DNA from: a virus
Length of the DNA stretch: 64,000 nucleotides
IMG/VR virus record: IMGVR_UViG_3300027704_000021
Span: 1 to 64,000 of that record
Strand: one strand, 5' to 3'
Position numbers and translations under genes: made by a program. Numbering within the stretch: position 1 is the first letter of the stretch; each line of letters begins with the position of its first letter. Below, one piece after another: positions 1 to 8,399 of this stretch. Below the pieces are notes generated by a model that saw only the letters and a program-made list of their open reading frames with translations, ran no database searches and was not told the origin of the DNA.

Positions 1-399
1 GAAGGATTTGTTTATCTTATTACCAACACCACTACAGGCCAGAAATACATAGGCAAGAAACTAGCAAAGTTTAAAACTACTAAGCCACCACTTAAAGGCA
101 AGAAAAATAAACGTCGTGGAACTAAAGAAAGTGACTGGAGAGAATACTATGGCTCCAGTGATAGACTGAACGCAGACGTTGAAACACTAGGCGAAGATAA
201 GTTTACAAGAGAAATACTATACCTATGTAAAGGTAGGGGCGAAATGTCCTACATAGAGGCAAGAGAACAGTTTGATAGGCGTGTACTTGAAACAGATGAA
301 TACTATAATGGTATTATTAATGTTAGAGTCGGTGGATCAGATAAACTCAAACAGGCACTTCTAGAACATCACATACAGGCAAAACATTCCAACACATAA
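1..399 (+). CDS. GIY-YIG endonuclease-like protein, 3' part
   Basis: The reading frame is open from the first base to a TAA at 397-399, so the start lies outside the window; 132 codons are visible. The visible N-terminal part has the two hallmark strands of a GIY-YIG nuclease (VYLI, then KYIGKK about 12 residues later). These are followed by a Lys/Arg-rich stretch and a later SYIEARE segment whose Glu could be the metal-binding residue. Small proteins of this kind occur in T4-like phages as Seg-type homing endonucleases or free-standing nucleases. The protein is followed directly by a long structured non-coding region. The fold call rests on these motifs only; the role (homing or repair) is unknown. 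Confidence 0.6.
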   Translation, partial: EGFVYLITNTTTGQKYIGKKLAKFKTTKPPLKGKKNKRRGTKESDWREYYGSSDRLNADVETLGEDKFTREILYLCKGRGEMSYIEAREQFDRRVLETDEYYNGIINVRVGGSDKLKQALLEHHIQAKHSNT

Positions 400-414
400 G
401 GTTGGCGGGCCAGA

Positions 415-910
415 TTATAATACCGCTGTGGAAAAAGCTCTCGTATAGAAGCACACGTACATATTGATTGACACACCAGAGTGTGGAAGCCACCAAACAA
501 ATTGGGCTCACTAGTTGATATAGATTGAATTGTTGGCAGTCGAAAAACACTATATAGTTTGTAGAAACCCCTTAGCAACAGGAACGAAGCGGGGGAATAT
601 TGTTACATATAATGTACATTGTATATTATAAGCAACATAATGTCGACGTAGGTTGGGAAAGGTCAGAGCCCATCAAACTTGTGTATAAACAAATACCTAC
701 TTCCAATGTCTTGGCGAATGTGCGACTCACATGAGGTTTTAAGATTAGGTGGGACTAGAAATAGTTCCGTCTGACAAAAACAATCTACATGAAGTTAACA
801 CATTATCATTTACATGATAATGCTTTAATGTATTCAATAACTACTATTAATAACGAAGTGTAAGTAGTTTGAGCGTTAGCGAAAACTTGTATGAGCTTGC
901 TCATACATTA
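415..910 (+). ncRNA. candidate structured non-coding RNA region
   Basis: About 560 bases (400-964) hold no convincing gene but many strong inverted repeats. They are 472-485 (CACAC/GTGTG, tetraloop), 568-594 (CCCC/GGGG), and 608-630 (10-bp stem, 3-nt loop). A three-way arrangement is closed by GTAGGT 648-653 with ACCTAC 695-700, with inner stems 654-657/669-672 and 679-682/689-692. Further hairpins are 718-732 (ATGTG/CACAT), 751-768 (7 bp, GAAA loop), 801-822 (9 bp, 4-nt loop), 839-869 and 889-906 (8 bp). GNRA loops and nested stems favour RNA over DNA sites. A TATAAT at 416-421 could be a -10 box, but no -35 is evident. Strand and ends are inferred. An untranslated leader or operator region is the alternative. 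Confidence 0.45.
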
Positions 911-940
911 ATAGTTTACCTAAGTTTGAAATAAATATGT

Positions 941-948
941 TATAAATA
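941..948 (+). promoter_or_regulatory. T4-type late promoter box
   Basis: Exact TATAAATA, the late promoter consensus of T4-like phages, with an expected start near 954. It lies upstream of the MKINE gene at 983, which has its own AAAGGA ribosome site. Confidence 0.8.
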
Positions 949-982
949 CATATAAGTAACTATAGTGCTTAAAGGAATAGAT

Positions 983-1525
983 ATGAAGATTAATGAATTA
1001 TCAAGATCGCAGCAAGTTGATGAAGTACCTGCTGGTGGCTTATCTCAACTAGGTAATAAACTTGGTGCAAAGATATTAAGTAAGATACCAGGTGGTGCTG
1101 CAAAGTCCAAAGCTGGCAACATGGCTGGCAAAGCTGACTTAGGTGATACAGCAAATAACTTACACAAAGAGTTTAATACATATCTAGGTACTCAGGGCAA
1201 AAAAATGGCCCAAGCAACTGGCGAAGAGCTAAGTGCGTTTTTACAATCTAAAAAACATAAAACATCTGCTACTATTCCTAGTGGTGTTTTACAAAAGAAA
1301 CAACTTGATGCTGTACTAATGCAAGCTGCCAAAGAAGCACTAGCTGGTAAAGGCGGAGTACCGGGCACAGCAGGAGCACCTGGTAAAGGCGGAGTTGCTG
1401 GAGGAGCACCTGCTAAAGGTGGAGCAGCCGGCAAAGGCAAAGCAGTAATACCTGATAACATACTAGCTCAACTAAAGCAAATGAATCCTGAGCAAAAACA
1501 ACAATTGGCAGGAATGTTACAATGA
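983..1525 (+). CDS. MKINE-type small structural/unknown protein (180 aa)
   Basis: Starts at the ATG at 983 after AAAGGA; a GTG at 965 in the same frame is possible, but the next gene also begins MKINE, which supports 983. The protein is Ala/Gly/Lys-rich, and low-complexity Gly-Ala-Pro repeats fill residues ~120-160. The C-terminal tail (DNILAQLKQMNPEQKQQLAGML) is helical. The stop overlaps the next start (ATGA, 1522-1525), indicating translational coupling. Proteins beginning MKINE are common among marine T4-like phages as uncharacterised, probably virion-associated products; I do not recognise a specific function. Confidence 0.75.
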   Translation: MKINELSRSQQVDEVPAGGLSQLGNKLGAKILSKIPGGAAKSKAGNMAGKADLGDTANNLHKEFNTYLGTQGKKMAQATGEELSAFLQSKKHKTSATIPSGVLQKKQLDAVLMQAAKEALAGKGGVPGTAGAPGKGGVAGGAPAKGGAAGKGKAVIPDNILAQLKQMNPEQKQQLAGMLQ

Positions 1526-3420
1526 AAATTAATGAAGTAGCACTATACGAAAACAAATCACACAGAATTCTTAAAGAAGGTTGGCAAGACCTAACAGAAA
1601 GTCAACAGAAGCACATAGGGCGTTGGGAAACAGAACTTTGGCCTTTACTAGAGCAGTACCAAAAACTTTCTGAAGCAGAACTTACTAAAGATCAAATTTT
1701 AGCTATCTTTAAAGGTGCTGAAGAAAATGCAATGGCCACAGGTAACAATAAAAATGCATTAGGTAAAGCTGGTGCAGGCGTTGCAGCAGCTGCTAAACTT
1801 CCAGTTGACCTTGCTAAAAAGATTGATGCTAAAATTAAAGAACTTGGCGCAATGGCTAAAAAATCTGGTCCTGTTAAAAATATGGACGCTAAGTTTGCTG
1901 AACTTAAGAAAGATATTAGTGCTAAAAATAGCGACAGTAAAGTTGTACAAGGTATACAAACAATAAGCGACTGGGCAAAAGAAAATCCCGGAAAAGCTAC
2001 ACTAGCTGTTGGTATCTTAACTACTATTGCAGCATTTGCTGGCGGTCCAGCAGGCGGTGCAGCCGCAGGTTTAATACTACGGTCAACAAAAGATTTATTA
2101 CAAGGTGAAGACCTTTCAAGTGCTATTGGTAATTCAGTTAAAACAGCAGCTTATGGTGCTATTGCAGGTTGGGCTATTAACGGACTTGGTGATTGGCTTG
2201 GAGGCATTAGAGCAGATGCAGTTCCGTTTGAAAAAGCCGAAGGCGTGTCTACAGTTAAGTTAGACTTTACTAAGTCAGTATCAAGTTGGGGCATGACTCA
2301 CGAACAACAAATAATTAATATGGTTGTTCCAGATAGTATGGCTGAAGAAATTACAGGCATGGTTGCTGAAATGAGTAAAGCAACAGCCGCAGGTGATCAT
2401 GCTGGCGGTATAGATATTTTTGATAAGCTATGGGCACAGACTTCAGAATTTAACACAAGCACTGACGCATATAAGCAGTTTATTGAAGATGCAGCTTTTT
2501 CAAATGAGGTTGCTGCGGCAGTAGCACAAGCTAACGACACTGCACTACAAGCGATTAAAGGTGCAACAGAGGTTATGGCCGCAACTGCACAAGGTTCATT
2601 GCAAGCATCAGGTGATGATGCTAAAGGTGAAATGAAAGTTGACGGTAAAGAAGTTGAACCTGAGCAAGGCGAATTAGATCTTAAAGGTGGCGAAAACCCT
2701 AAAGGTACAGAGTCTATTGAAGAAATGACAGCAAGATTAGATTTGTATCTTGCTGAAGCTGATCCTGAGCAAGGTGAATTAGGTTTAGACAATCCAAACA
2801 CATTTGGTGCAAAACTAAAGCGTGGCGCAGGAGCCTTAGCAGGTAAAGCAAAAGATGCAGCAGCTTCCGCTACAGGCGCAGTTAAACAAGTTGGTAAAGA
2901 CTTAGGCAACAAAGTAACTGCTAATAAATTACAAAAAGCTTGGAAAAAAGCTGGAGAGCCAATGGACACTGGTTCGATCATGAACATAATGCAAGACGCA
3001 GGCATGGACGATGATCAAATTTCAGCAGTTGGACAAGCAAACAAAATTGAATTAACACCTAGTGCGGCAACTAGTGCAGATCCTGCTCAAGCAGATACCG
3101 ATAAAGATGGTAAAGATGATGCAACCGGTGAGCCAATGAAAGCAACTGGCAAAGTTGTACCTCAAGCAGATACCGATAAAGATGGTAAAGATGATGCAAC
3201 CGGTGAGCCAATGAAAGCAAAAGCCCCAGGTGCAGACGCAGGTAAAGTAGCTAAAGCTAGTGATGGTCAAGAATATACTTGGTTAGGTGCCCAGTGGCAA
3301 AACAATACTTCAAAGAAGATGGCAACTAAAGCTATTGCACAAGAATTAGGAAATCCTGCTAAGGATGGAGCTGCCAAATGGAGCTGCCAAAGATACAGCA
3401 CCGCCGCAAGCAGACACTGA
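1522..3420 (+). CDS. large MKINE-type virion-associated protein, N-terminal part of a frameshifted gene
   Basis: Begins MKINEV, overlapping the previous stop. Residues ~150-195 form a long hydrophobic Gly/Ala-rich segment that could insert in or cross a membrane. The flanks are Ala/Lys-rich helices, and the C-terminal third is acidic with Asp-rich DTDKDGKDD units. The frame runs off into nonsense after a 13-bp tandem duplication at 3366-3391 and stops at 3420. Removing one copy joins it to the frame ending at 3757, giving 740 residues. The membrane-like segment and internal repeats would suit an ejected or inner-virion protein, but that is inference; no named family recognised. Confidence 0.7.
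   Translation: MKINEVALYENKSHRILKEGWQDLTESQQKHIGRWETELWPLLEQYQKLSEAELTKDQILAIFKGAEENAMATGNNKNALGKAGAGVAAAAKLPVDLAKKIDAKIKELGAMAKKSGPVKNMDAKFAELKKDISAKNSDSKVVQGIQTISDWAKENPGKATLAVGILTTIAAFAGGPAGGAAAGLILRSTKDLLQGEDLSSAIGNSVKTAAYGAIAGWAINGLGDWLGGIRADAVPFEKAEGVSTVKLDFTKSVSSWGMTHEQQIINMVVPDSMAEEITGMVAEMSKATAAGDHAGGIDIFDKLWAQTSEFNTSTDAYKQFIEDAAFSNEVAAAVAQANDTALQAIKGATEVMAATAQGSLQASGDDAKGEMKVDGKEVEPEQGELDLKGGENPKGTESIEEMTARLDLYLAEADPEQGELGLDNPNTFGAKLKRGAGALAGKAKDAAASATGAVKQVGKDLGNKVTANKLQKAWKKAGEPMDTGSIMNIMQDAGMDDDQISAVGQANKIELTPSAATSADPAQADTDKDGKDDATGEPMKATGKVVPQADTDKDGKDDATGEPMKAKAPGADAGKVAKASDGQEYTWLGAQWQNNTSKKMATKAIAQELGNPAKDGAAKWSCQRYSTAASRH
3086..3219 (+). repeat. two 59-bp copies of an Asp-rich coding repeat (period 75)
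   Basis: 3086-3144 and 3161-3219 are identical and in frame (25-codon period). Each encodes a D-x-D-x-D-G-x-x-D unit resembling calcium-binding loops of thrombospondin type 3 or dockerin repeats. A third, diverged unit lies at about 3408-3465. Confidence 0.85.
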
Positions 3421-3757
3421 CCAAGACGGTAAAGATGATGCAACTGGTCAGCCAATGAAACCCGCTGGTGCTGGACAACCTGCAACTGCTGGTGACCCAG
3501 GAACAACAACAGCTATAGACTTAAAAACATTGGCAGGCGAAATTAAACAAGCAGGTCCACAAGTAGTAGCACTAGTGATAGCTCAACTTACAGCTAAAGC
3601 TCCTGCAGCACCTGCTAAAGCTCCTGTAGCTAAAGCTAAAGCACCCGGAGCGCCTACTCAAGCAGCTAATGTTGCAGCTAGGCGTAAGAAAGTTTCCGCA
3701 AGTATAGATACTGAAATTGATTCGTTGATTGCTGAATTAGACGCAGTTATGCGTTAG
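3365..3757 (+). CDS. C-terminal part of the frameshifted large MKINE protein
   Basis: This frame continues the gene starting at 1522 once the 13-bp duplication is removed. The Met at 3365 is not a real start; there is no ribosome site. It holds the third Asp-rich calcium-loop-like unit, a Pro/Ala/Lys low-complexity linker and a charged helical end. It ends at 3757, overlapping by four bases the stop of the convergent small gene on the minus strand. Confidence 0.75.
   Translation: MELPNGAAKDTAPPQADTDQDGKDDATGQPMKPAGAGQPATAGDPGTTTAIDLKTLAGEIKQAGPQVVALVIAQLTAKAPAAPAKAPVAKAKAPGAPTQAANVAARRKKVSASIDTEIDSLIAELDAVMR
3366..3391 (+). repeat. 13-bp tandem duplication causing a frameshift
   Basis: TGGAGCTGCCAAA occurs at 3366-3378 and again at 3379-3391. 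Thirteen bases shift the frame; deleting one copy restores a continuous 740-residue gene. Probable assembly or sequence error. Confidence 0.9.
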
Positions 3758-3930
3758 AAGAATGGGAGACCGCTTGTTTTAGTTGTTTCTAAATTTTCTT
3801 TAACAATGTCACTCATTAATGATCTATCATCATGACATGTAGCAAAGCCTTCATCAAGAGTCATACCTCCACGCATATACCAACAAAGTTTCATAACTTC
3901 TGATCTAATCTCTTTTTGTTGGTTTTCCAT
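3754..3930 (-). CDS. 58-aa conserved small protein next to the gp26-like gene
   Basis: Minus-strand frame from ATG at 3930 to TAA at 3754. The central LCWYMRGGMTLDE segment and the end TTKTSGLPFF match a small protein I recall as conserved beside the gp26-type gene in marine T4-like phages. A GAAGAA purine run lies about 10 bases before the ATG. The frame is also open further upstream but without a better start. It lies 47 bases downstream of the gp26-like stop on the same strand and is probably cotranscribed. Function unknown; a baseplate-associated role is inferred from position. Confidence 0.7.
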   Translation of the reverse strand: MENQQKEIRSEVMKLCWYMRGGMTLDEGFATCHDDRSLMSDIVKENLETTKTSGLPFF

Positions 3931-3977
3931 ATGTTTAACTTCTTCTAGGATCTCAGCTACCGACCAGGCTAGGATCC

Positions 3978-4847
3978 TTATGCGAAAAAATTTGATTGAT
4001 CAAAGGTGATTGGAATTTCCCACTCAGCAGGAGCACCTGCTTCAATATCTTCTTTGGAAGATTTAACTTGGATAGGTTCAAGACTAAACTTAGCTCTTTG
4101 AATATCAAGATGATCGGTAATAAACTTAAAAAACTCTTTGTCAGTATTTTTAATAAATTCGTCAATGTGTTCTCTATCACTAACAGTAGTATCGCCAATC
4201 TGAATTGAATGAATACTTTTAGCAAGAACTGTAATTGTAAGATCTGTAAGTTTCTTAAAGCTTTGATTAAACTTGCCTAATTTTTCTTCATCGGGCATTG
4301 TTTCGTCATTAACTAACGCAAAGATACGTTGCTCTTCAAACGTTTTTAAACTACTATCGGTAAATTCTCTATAGCTTAATGGTCTAATAGTAACTTGCAT
4401 ATCGTTAATAGCAACAACGTTTTCGTATTCAACAGTTACTAGCTTGTTAAGCATTTGACGTAAATCTACTCCAAAAGTTTTATCTTCGCCTGTGCCAGGC
4501 TCTTTAGTAGTAATCTCCATGTCGTCACCGTAAGTTGCAATACGTATAGCAATTAATGAAGCATCTAAATCAATACTAGGCATTTGCCAAGGATCAACAA
4601 TGCTTGGAATGCAACTTTTAATCATTTCAACAGTAGCTTGCCCATTAAGCAAAGCATCTGGAGTCTTCATAGTAAGTTCATCTCTTGCTGTCATTGCGTA
4701 CACTGGTAATTCGCCATTCTCTGGCAGGTTAAGTGTACCATCTGTGTAGAATTTACCTTTACTAGGTAAAGTAATATATACTTTAGGTTGCCTAAAGTAT
4801 TTTTTTAATGGGTTTGCTTCCATTGAAGTCTGGTTCGAATCTGCCAT
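3978..4847 (-). CDS. 26: baseplate hub protein, gp26-like (T4_baseplate family)
   Basis: 289 residues. The N-terminal block (NPLKKYFRQPKVYITLPSKG, then PENGELPVYAMTARDELTMKTPDALLNG) is the signature of the T4 baseplate hub family containing gp26 and its cyanophage homologues. In T4, gp26 is a hub component or assembly factor. The start is set by ACGGAGAAATGTT before the ATG, with a late promoter box at 4892-4899 on this strand. It is divergent from the tape-measure-like gene. Confidence is high for the family, moderate for exact equivalence to T4 gp26 rather than another hub protein. Confidence 0.8.
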   Translation of the reverse strand: MADSNQTSMEANPLKKYFRQPKVYITLPSKGKFYTDGTLNLPENGELPVYAMTARDELTMKTPDALLNGQATVEMIKSCIPSIVDPWQMPSIDLDASLIAIRIATYGDDMEITTKEPGTGEDKTFGVDLRQMLNKLVTVEYENVVAINDMQVTIRPLSYREFTDSSLKTFEEQRIFALVNDETMPDEEKLGKFNQSFKKLTDLTITVLAKSIHSIQIGDTTVSDREHIDEFIKNTDKEFFKFITDHLDIQRAKFSLEPIQVKSSKEDIEAGAPAEWEIPITFDQSNFFA

Positions 4848-4859
4848 AACATTTCTCCG

Positions 4860-4867
4860 TATAAATA
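4860..4867 (+). promoter_or_regulatory. T4-type late promoter box (plus)
   Basis: Exact TATAAATA about 60 bases before the GTG of the gene at 4926. It forms a divergent pair with the minus-strand box at 4892-4899; the two transcripts would overlap at their 5' ends. Confidence 0.75.
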
Positions 4868-4891
4868 CAATATGTAAATACTTATCTCAAT

Positions 4892-4899
4892 TATTTATA
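4892..4899 (-). promoter_or_regulatory. T4-type late promoter box (minus)
   Basis: TATAAATA on the minus strand, about 45 bases before the gp26-like ATG. Confidence 0.75.
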
Positions 4900-4925
4900 T
4901 ACGTAGTTAACTTGGATGATAGAAC

Positions 4926-7900
4926 GTGGCAGAACAAACAGAAATTAGTAATGTAGGCGGTGATGGTGTAGCTAGTGAAGTTACTCTATTAAGGCTTGTC
5001 AGCACGATTGAAGCGTGGGCAAAGAAATCTGGCGTTGATCCGAAGGCTGAAGCTGCTAAATTACAGAAGCTACATAATGAAGCAGTTAAAAGCGGCATTA
5101 CTACATTTGATGATACTAGAACAGGTTTAAACAAGTTTGGCAAATCTACTGGTAAAGCTACAACAAGCTTAAATAAATTTTCTAGAGCAGCTATGGGTGC
5201 AACTTTAGGAGCATTGTCTCAAGTTGCAGGCGCACTTAAAGGAATAGGCAACGAGTTACTACAAGGTGGCGACAACGTTGGCGACTTTACTAAACACATT
5301 CCGTTACTTGGTTCTGCTCTTGCACCTCTTGCTGGATTAATTGATAATAGTGTTGAATCTTATAGACAGCTATCTAGTGTAGGTGGTAACTTAGGAAATA
5401 GTATAACAGGTGTAAGAAAAGCTGCTGCGGCTATGGAAATGAACATGGATGAGTATAGTTCCTTTATTGTAGGAAACTCAGAAGCGTTAAGGATGCTAGG
5501 CGGAACAGTAGGGCAAGGACAAGAACGTTTTAAAAGGATGAATGAGAATATAAAGAAGTCGGGAGACTTTTCATCTTTAAAGAATTTAGGTTTTACTGTT
5601 ACTGAAGTTAACGAAGGTATGGCAGACTATATTCAATTGCAGAGAAACTTAGGTACACTTGAAGGTAAAACTAATGCAGAACTAGCTGCAGGATCAGCTG
5701 ATTATTTAAAACAAATTGATATGCTTGCAAGAGTAACAGGCATGACCCGGAAAGAAGCAGAAGCTTCATTAGCATCGCAAGCTACTGAAGCAGGACTACG
5801 GGGAATGCTAAATGCATTTAGAAATGCTGACGGCACTTTAAGTGAAGGCGGTAAAAATCTTCAAATCAGTATGGGACTACTTGACAAAGTCGGCGGCGTT
5901 GCAGGTGATGCAATGAAAGACATGATAGACGGCACCATGAACCACGAAGCAACCGGTAAGTTTTTAGCGGCATTAGGCGACGGCGGTCCAGCAGTTCAAG
6001 AAGCTTTAAAACAAATAGGACAAGGTGCTGATCCGCAAGTCTTACTAGATGCGTTTAAGGTTGCTGGTGGCTCCTTAGAAAAATTTGCTATGATTGACAC
6101 TGGTGATAAAATTGCAGATGCACAATCTAGAAGAGCATTTATTGAAAGCATAAGACAGTCACAACCTGAGGTAGCCGCTGCATTAGATGCTGCTGTTCAG
6201 TTGAACGAATTAGGAGGAATGAACCTCAAGGCAGCTAAACAAGATCAAAAGAAAGCAGACGCAACAACAAAGTCTATGACTACGTTTGAAGACTCTATTA
6301 AGGGATTACGCGGCACTATTCAAACAGCACTTATGGATAGTGGATTATTTGAAATGCTTGGCACAGCACTGGGCGAACTTGGAGATCTGTTTGCTTCACC
6401 AGAAATGAAAGAAAGTATTCAAGATATTGCAAAAGTTATTAAAACTACTATTGGCGAATGGATGGCTGTCTTTAAAGAAGGCGGACTAAAAGCTGTTTGG
6501 GATAAAGCAATTGGTGGATTAAAAGATATGCTTGGCGATATATTCAGCTCAATGTTTTCAAGCGGAACAGTAATTAAAGGACTTGTAATTGCAGTTGGAG
6601 CATTGTTTGCAGCCAAGTTAGTTAAAAATGCCCTGTCAAAATCACTTGGCGGTATTGGCAAATCATTAGGCTTTGGAGGCAATCCTGCAACATCAGGTAA
6701 AAGTCTTCCTATGGGCGGCGGTGGTGGCGGTGGCGCCAGCGGCAAAGCTGGTGGCGGTGGTGGCCTTGGAAAAAGCATTGGTGGCATCGGTAAAGGAATA
6801 GGTAAAGGCCTTGGCGGCATACTAAAAGGTCTAGCAGGAGGTATTTCAGCATTTGCTAATCCAGCAGTTGTATTAGGTGCAGCGGCATTAGGTGCAGCAA
6901 TAGTATTAATAGGTGGCGCAATTGCAGGCGCTGTTTGGATGGTTGGTAAATCATTGCCTACTATGGCAGACGGCATGCAGTCTTTTGAACAATTAGACGG
7001 TGCTAAATTAATATCAGCAGGAAAAGGCATGGGAGCAATTGCTCTTGGTATGGCTGCATTTGGTGCAGGGTCAGCAATTAGCGGACTAGGAAGTTTAGTA
7101 GGTGGAATAACTCAAGGCATTGTTGGATTGTTTGGTGGAGACGATCCATTAACTAAAATGGAAAAGTTCTCTAATGCTAATATTGATGGAGCAAAGGTTA
7201 AAACAAATGCAGAAGCACTAACAGCATTTAGTACTGCTATGTCAGCAGCGTCTAGTGCGTCTAATGCAGGACTTTCAGATATTGCCGGTGCAATTGCCGG
7301 TGGTATTGCAGGATTCTTTGGAGCAACAGATCCAGTAAATCAGTTAAAGAAGTTTGGCGAAGCAGTAATTGATACTAAGAAAGTTGAATTAAATGCAGCT
7401 GCGATGATAGCATTTAGTACAGCAATGGCTACTGCTACAAAACCTCCAGAAGGTGTATCATCAGCAATTGGTAATGCAATTGCAGGATTCTTTGGCGCCA
7501 CTAATCCAGTAGAGCAATTAAAACTATTTGGTGACACTAAAATTAATTCAGTCCAAGTTGCTACTAACGCTGGCGCTATGATAGCGTTTAATACAGCAAT
7601 GAGCGGTGCAGTAACTATTGACCAAACTATTTCAGGAGCTATCGGCGGTGCGATAAACACCTTAATGGCAAATAGTCCAATAGATCAACTTGTCAAGTTT
7701 GCAGCAGTAGCTATTGACGGTGTTGCAGTTAAGTCAAATGCAGAATCTATGATAGCATTTGGAACAGCAATGTCAGCAATGCCTAGTAAGATGCCAGGTG
7801 ATGGAGCGTTTGCATCTTTTGGTAAAGCTATTGCTGGCTTCTTTGGCGCAGACACTCCGTTTGATCAAGTAAAAGATTTTGGTGATATGGATCTTAACTC

Positions 7901-8381
7901 TGCAAAGGTTAAAATAAATGCAGAAGCTATGGTATCGTTTGGTAACGCAATGTCTTCACTTCCAACTGGAATGGGAGAAATAACCTTACACAAGCACTTT
8001 GCTAGTAGAATGCAAGACTTAGGCGAGACTAACCCAGACGGAATAAAAGCTGTAGGCGTAGCATTAGCAAGTCTTGGATCTGCTCCTGGACTAGAATCAA
8101 GCTTAAAAACATTAAAATCTGCATTAGATGCTGATGCAGCTGACGATTATAAAGATTCTATTGTAGAACTAAAGGATGAATTTAAAAAATTAAACGATGA
8201 AATGGCTAAGTCAAACAAACTTGCTAACACTCGTGCTGGCAGAGCTGCCAGCAAGGCGGCCGGAGAAAGCTCAGATCAGTTAAATACTACGATGACAAAC
8301 ATACAGACTATTTTGTTAGAACTGAGTTCTGATGCAAAGGATACTCGAAAGTTTACTAAGAAACTTGCTGATGAAGTATAG
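4926..8381 (+). CDS. tape-measure-like tail protein (1151 aa)
   Basis: Starts with GTG at 4926 (MAEQTEI). Charged, helix-rich N-terminal half; hydrophobic segments at about residues 547-571 and 641-675 flank a Gly-rich hinge (~585-640). From ~738 to 1018 there are five ~57-residue repeats (pattern DPxxQLxKFG...AxxMIAFxTAM...GAIAGFFGA), then a charged helical tail. Length, helicity, membrane-like segments and internal repeats fit a tail tape measure or inner tail protein, and the location between a hub gene and gp20 is compatible. Sequence-level homology to T4 gp29 is not evident to me, so this is a structural inference. Confidence 0.55.
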   Translation: MAEQTEISNVGGDGVASEVTLLRLVSTIEAWAKKSGVDPKAEAAKLQKLHNEAVKSGITTFDDTRTGLNKFGKSTGKATTSLNKFSRAAMGATLGALSQVAGALKGIGNELLQGGDNVGDFTKHIPLLGSALAPLAGLIDNSVESYRQLSSVGGNLGNSITGVRKAAAAMEMNMDEYSSFIVGNSEALRMLGGTVGQGQERFKRMNENIKKSGDFSSLKNLGFTVTEVNEGMADYIQLQRNLGTLEGKTNAELAAGSADYLKQIDMLARVTGMTRKEAEASLASQATEAGLRGMLNAFRNADGTLSEGGKNLQISMGLLDKVGGVAGDAMKDMIDGTMNHEATGKFLAALGDGGPAVQEALKQIGQGADPQVLLDAFKVAGGSLEKFAMIDTGDKIADAQSRRAFIESIRQSQPEVAAALDAAVQLNELGGMNLKAAKQDQKKADATTKSMTTFEDSIKGLRGTIQTALMDSGLFEMLGTALGELGDLFASPEMKESIQDIAKVIKTTIGEWMAVFKEGGLKAVWDKAIGGLKDMLGDIFSSMFSSGTVIKGLVIAVGALFAAKLVKNALSKSLGGIGKSLGFGGNPATSGKSLPMGGGGGGGASGKAGGGGGLGKSIGGIGKGIGKGLGGILKGLAGGISAFANPAVVLGAAALGAAIVLIGGAIAGAVWMVGKSLPTMADGMQSFEQLDGAKLISAGKGMGAIALGMAAFGAGSAISGLGSLVGGITQGIVGLFGGDDPLTKMEKFSNANIDGAKVKTNAEALTAFSTAMSAASSASNAGLSDIAGAIAGGIAGFFGATDPVNQLKKFGEAVIDTKKVELNAAAMIAFSTAMATATKPPEGVSSAIGNAIAGFFGATNPVEQLKLFGDTKINSVQVATNAGAMIAFNTAMSGAVTIDQTISGAIGGAINTLMANSPIDQLVKFAAVAIDGVAVKSNAESMIAFGTAMSAMPSKMPGDGAFASFGKAIAGFFGADTPFDQVKDFGDMDLNSAKVKINAEAMVSFGNAMSSLPTGMGEITLHKHFASRMQDLGETNPDGIKAVGVALASLGSAPGLESSLKTLKSALDADAADDYKDSIVELKDEFKKLNDEMAKSNKLANTRAGRAASKAAGESSDQLNTTMTNIQTILLELSSDAKDTRKFTKKLADEV

Positions 8382-8399
8382 TACGGAGAAAAATAAAAG

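Noticed and set aside
468-496. Promoter from TTGACA at 468-473
   Set aside because: No -10 hexamer at 16-18 bp; the same bases belong to a CACAC/GTGTG hairpin.
347-578. Two short minus-strand frames in the first intergenic region
   Set aside because: No ribosome sites, no recognisable sequence, and they overlap the GIY-YIG gene end and RNA hairpins.
400-940. Group I intron associated with the GIY-YIG gene
   Set aside because: An endonuclease gene followed by structured RNA suggested an intron, but I could not find the conserved P/Q/R/S core, and a promoter and a new gene follow instead of an exon.
3366-3757. Programmed ribosomal frameshift
   Set aside because: No slippery site is apparent and the frame change coincides exactly with a perfect 13-bp duplication; the same holds at the sheath, gp13 and adhesin breaks.
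6419-7030. 203-codon minus-strand Pro-rich frame
   Set aside because: Antisense of the Gly-rich hinge of the tape-measure-like gene.
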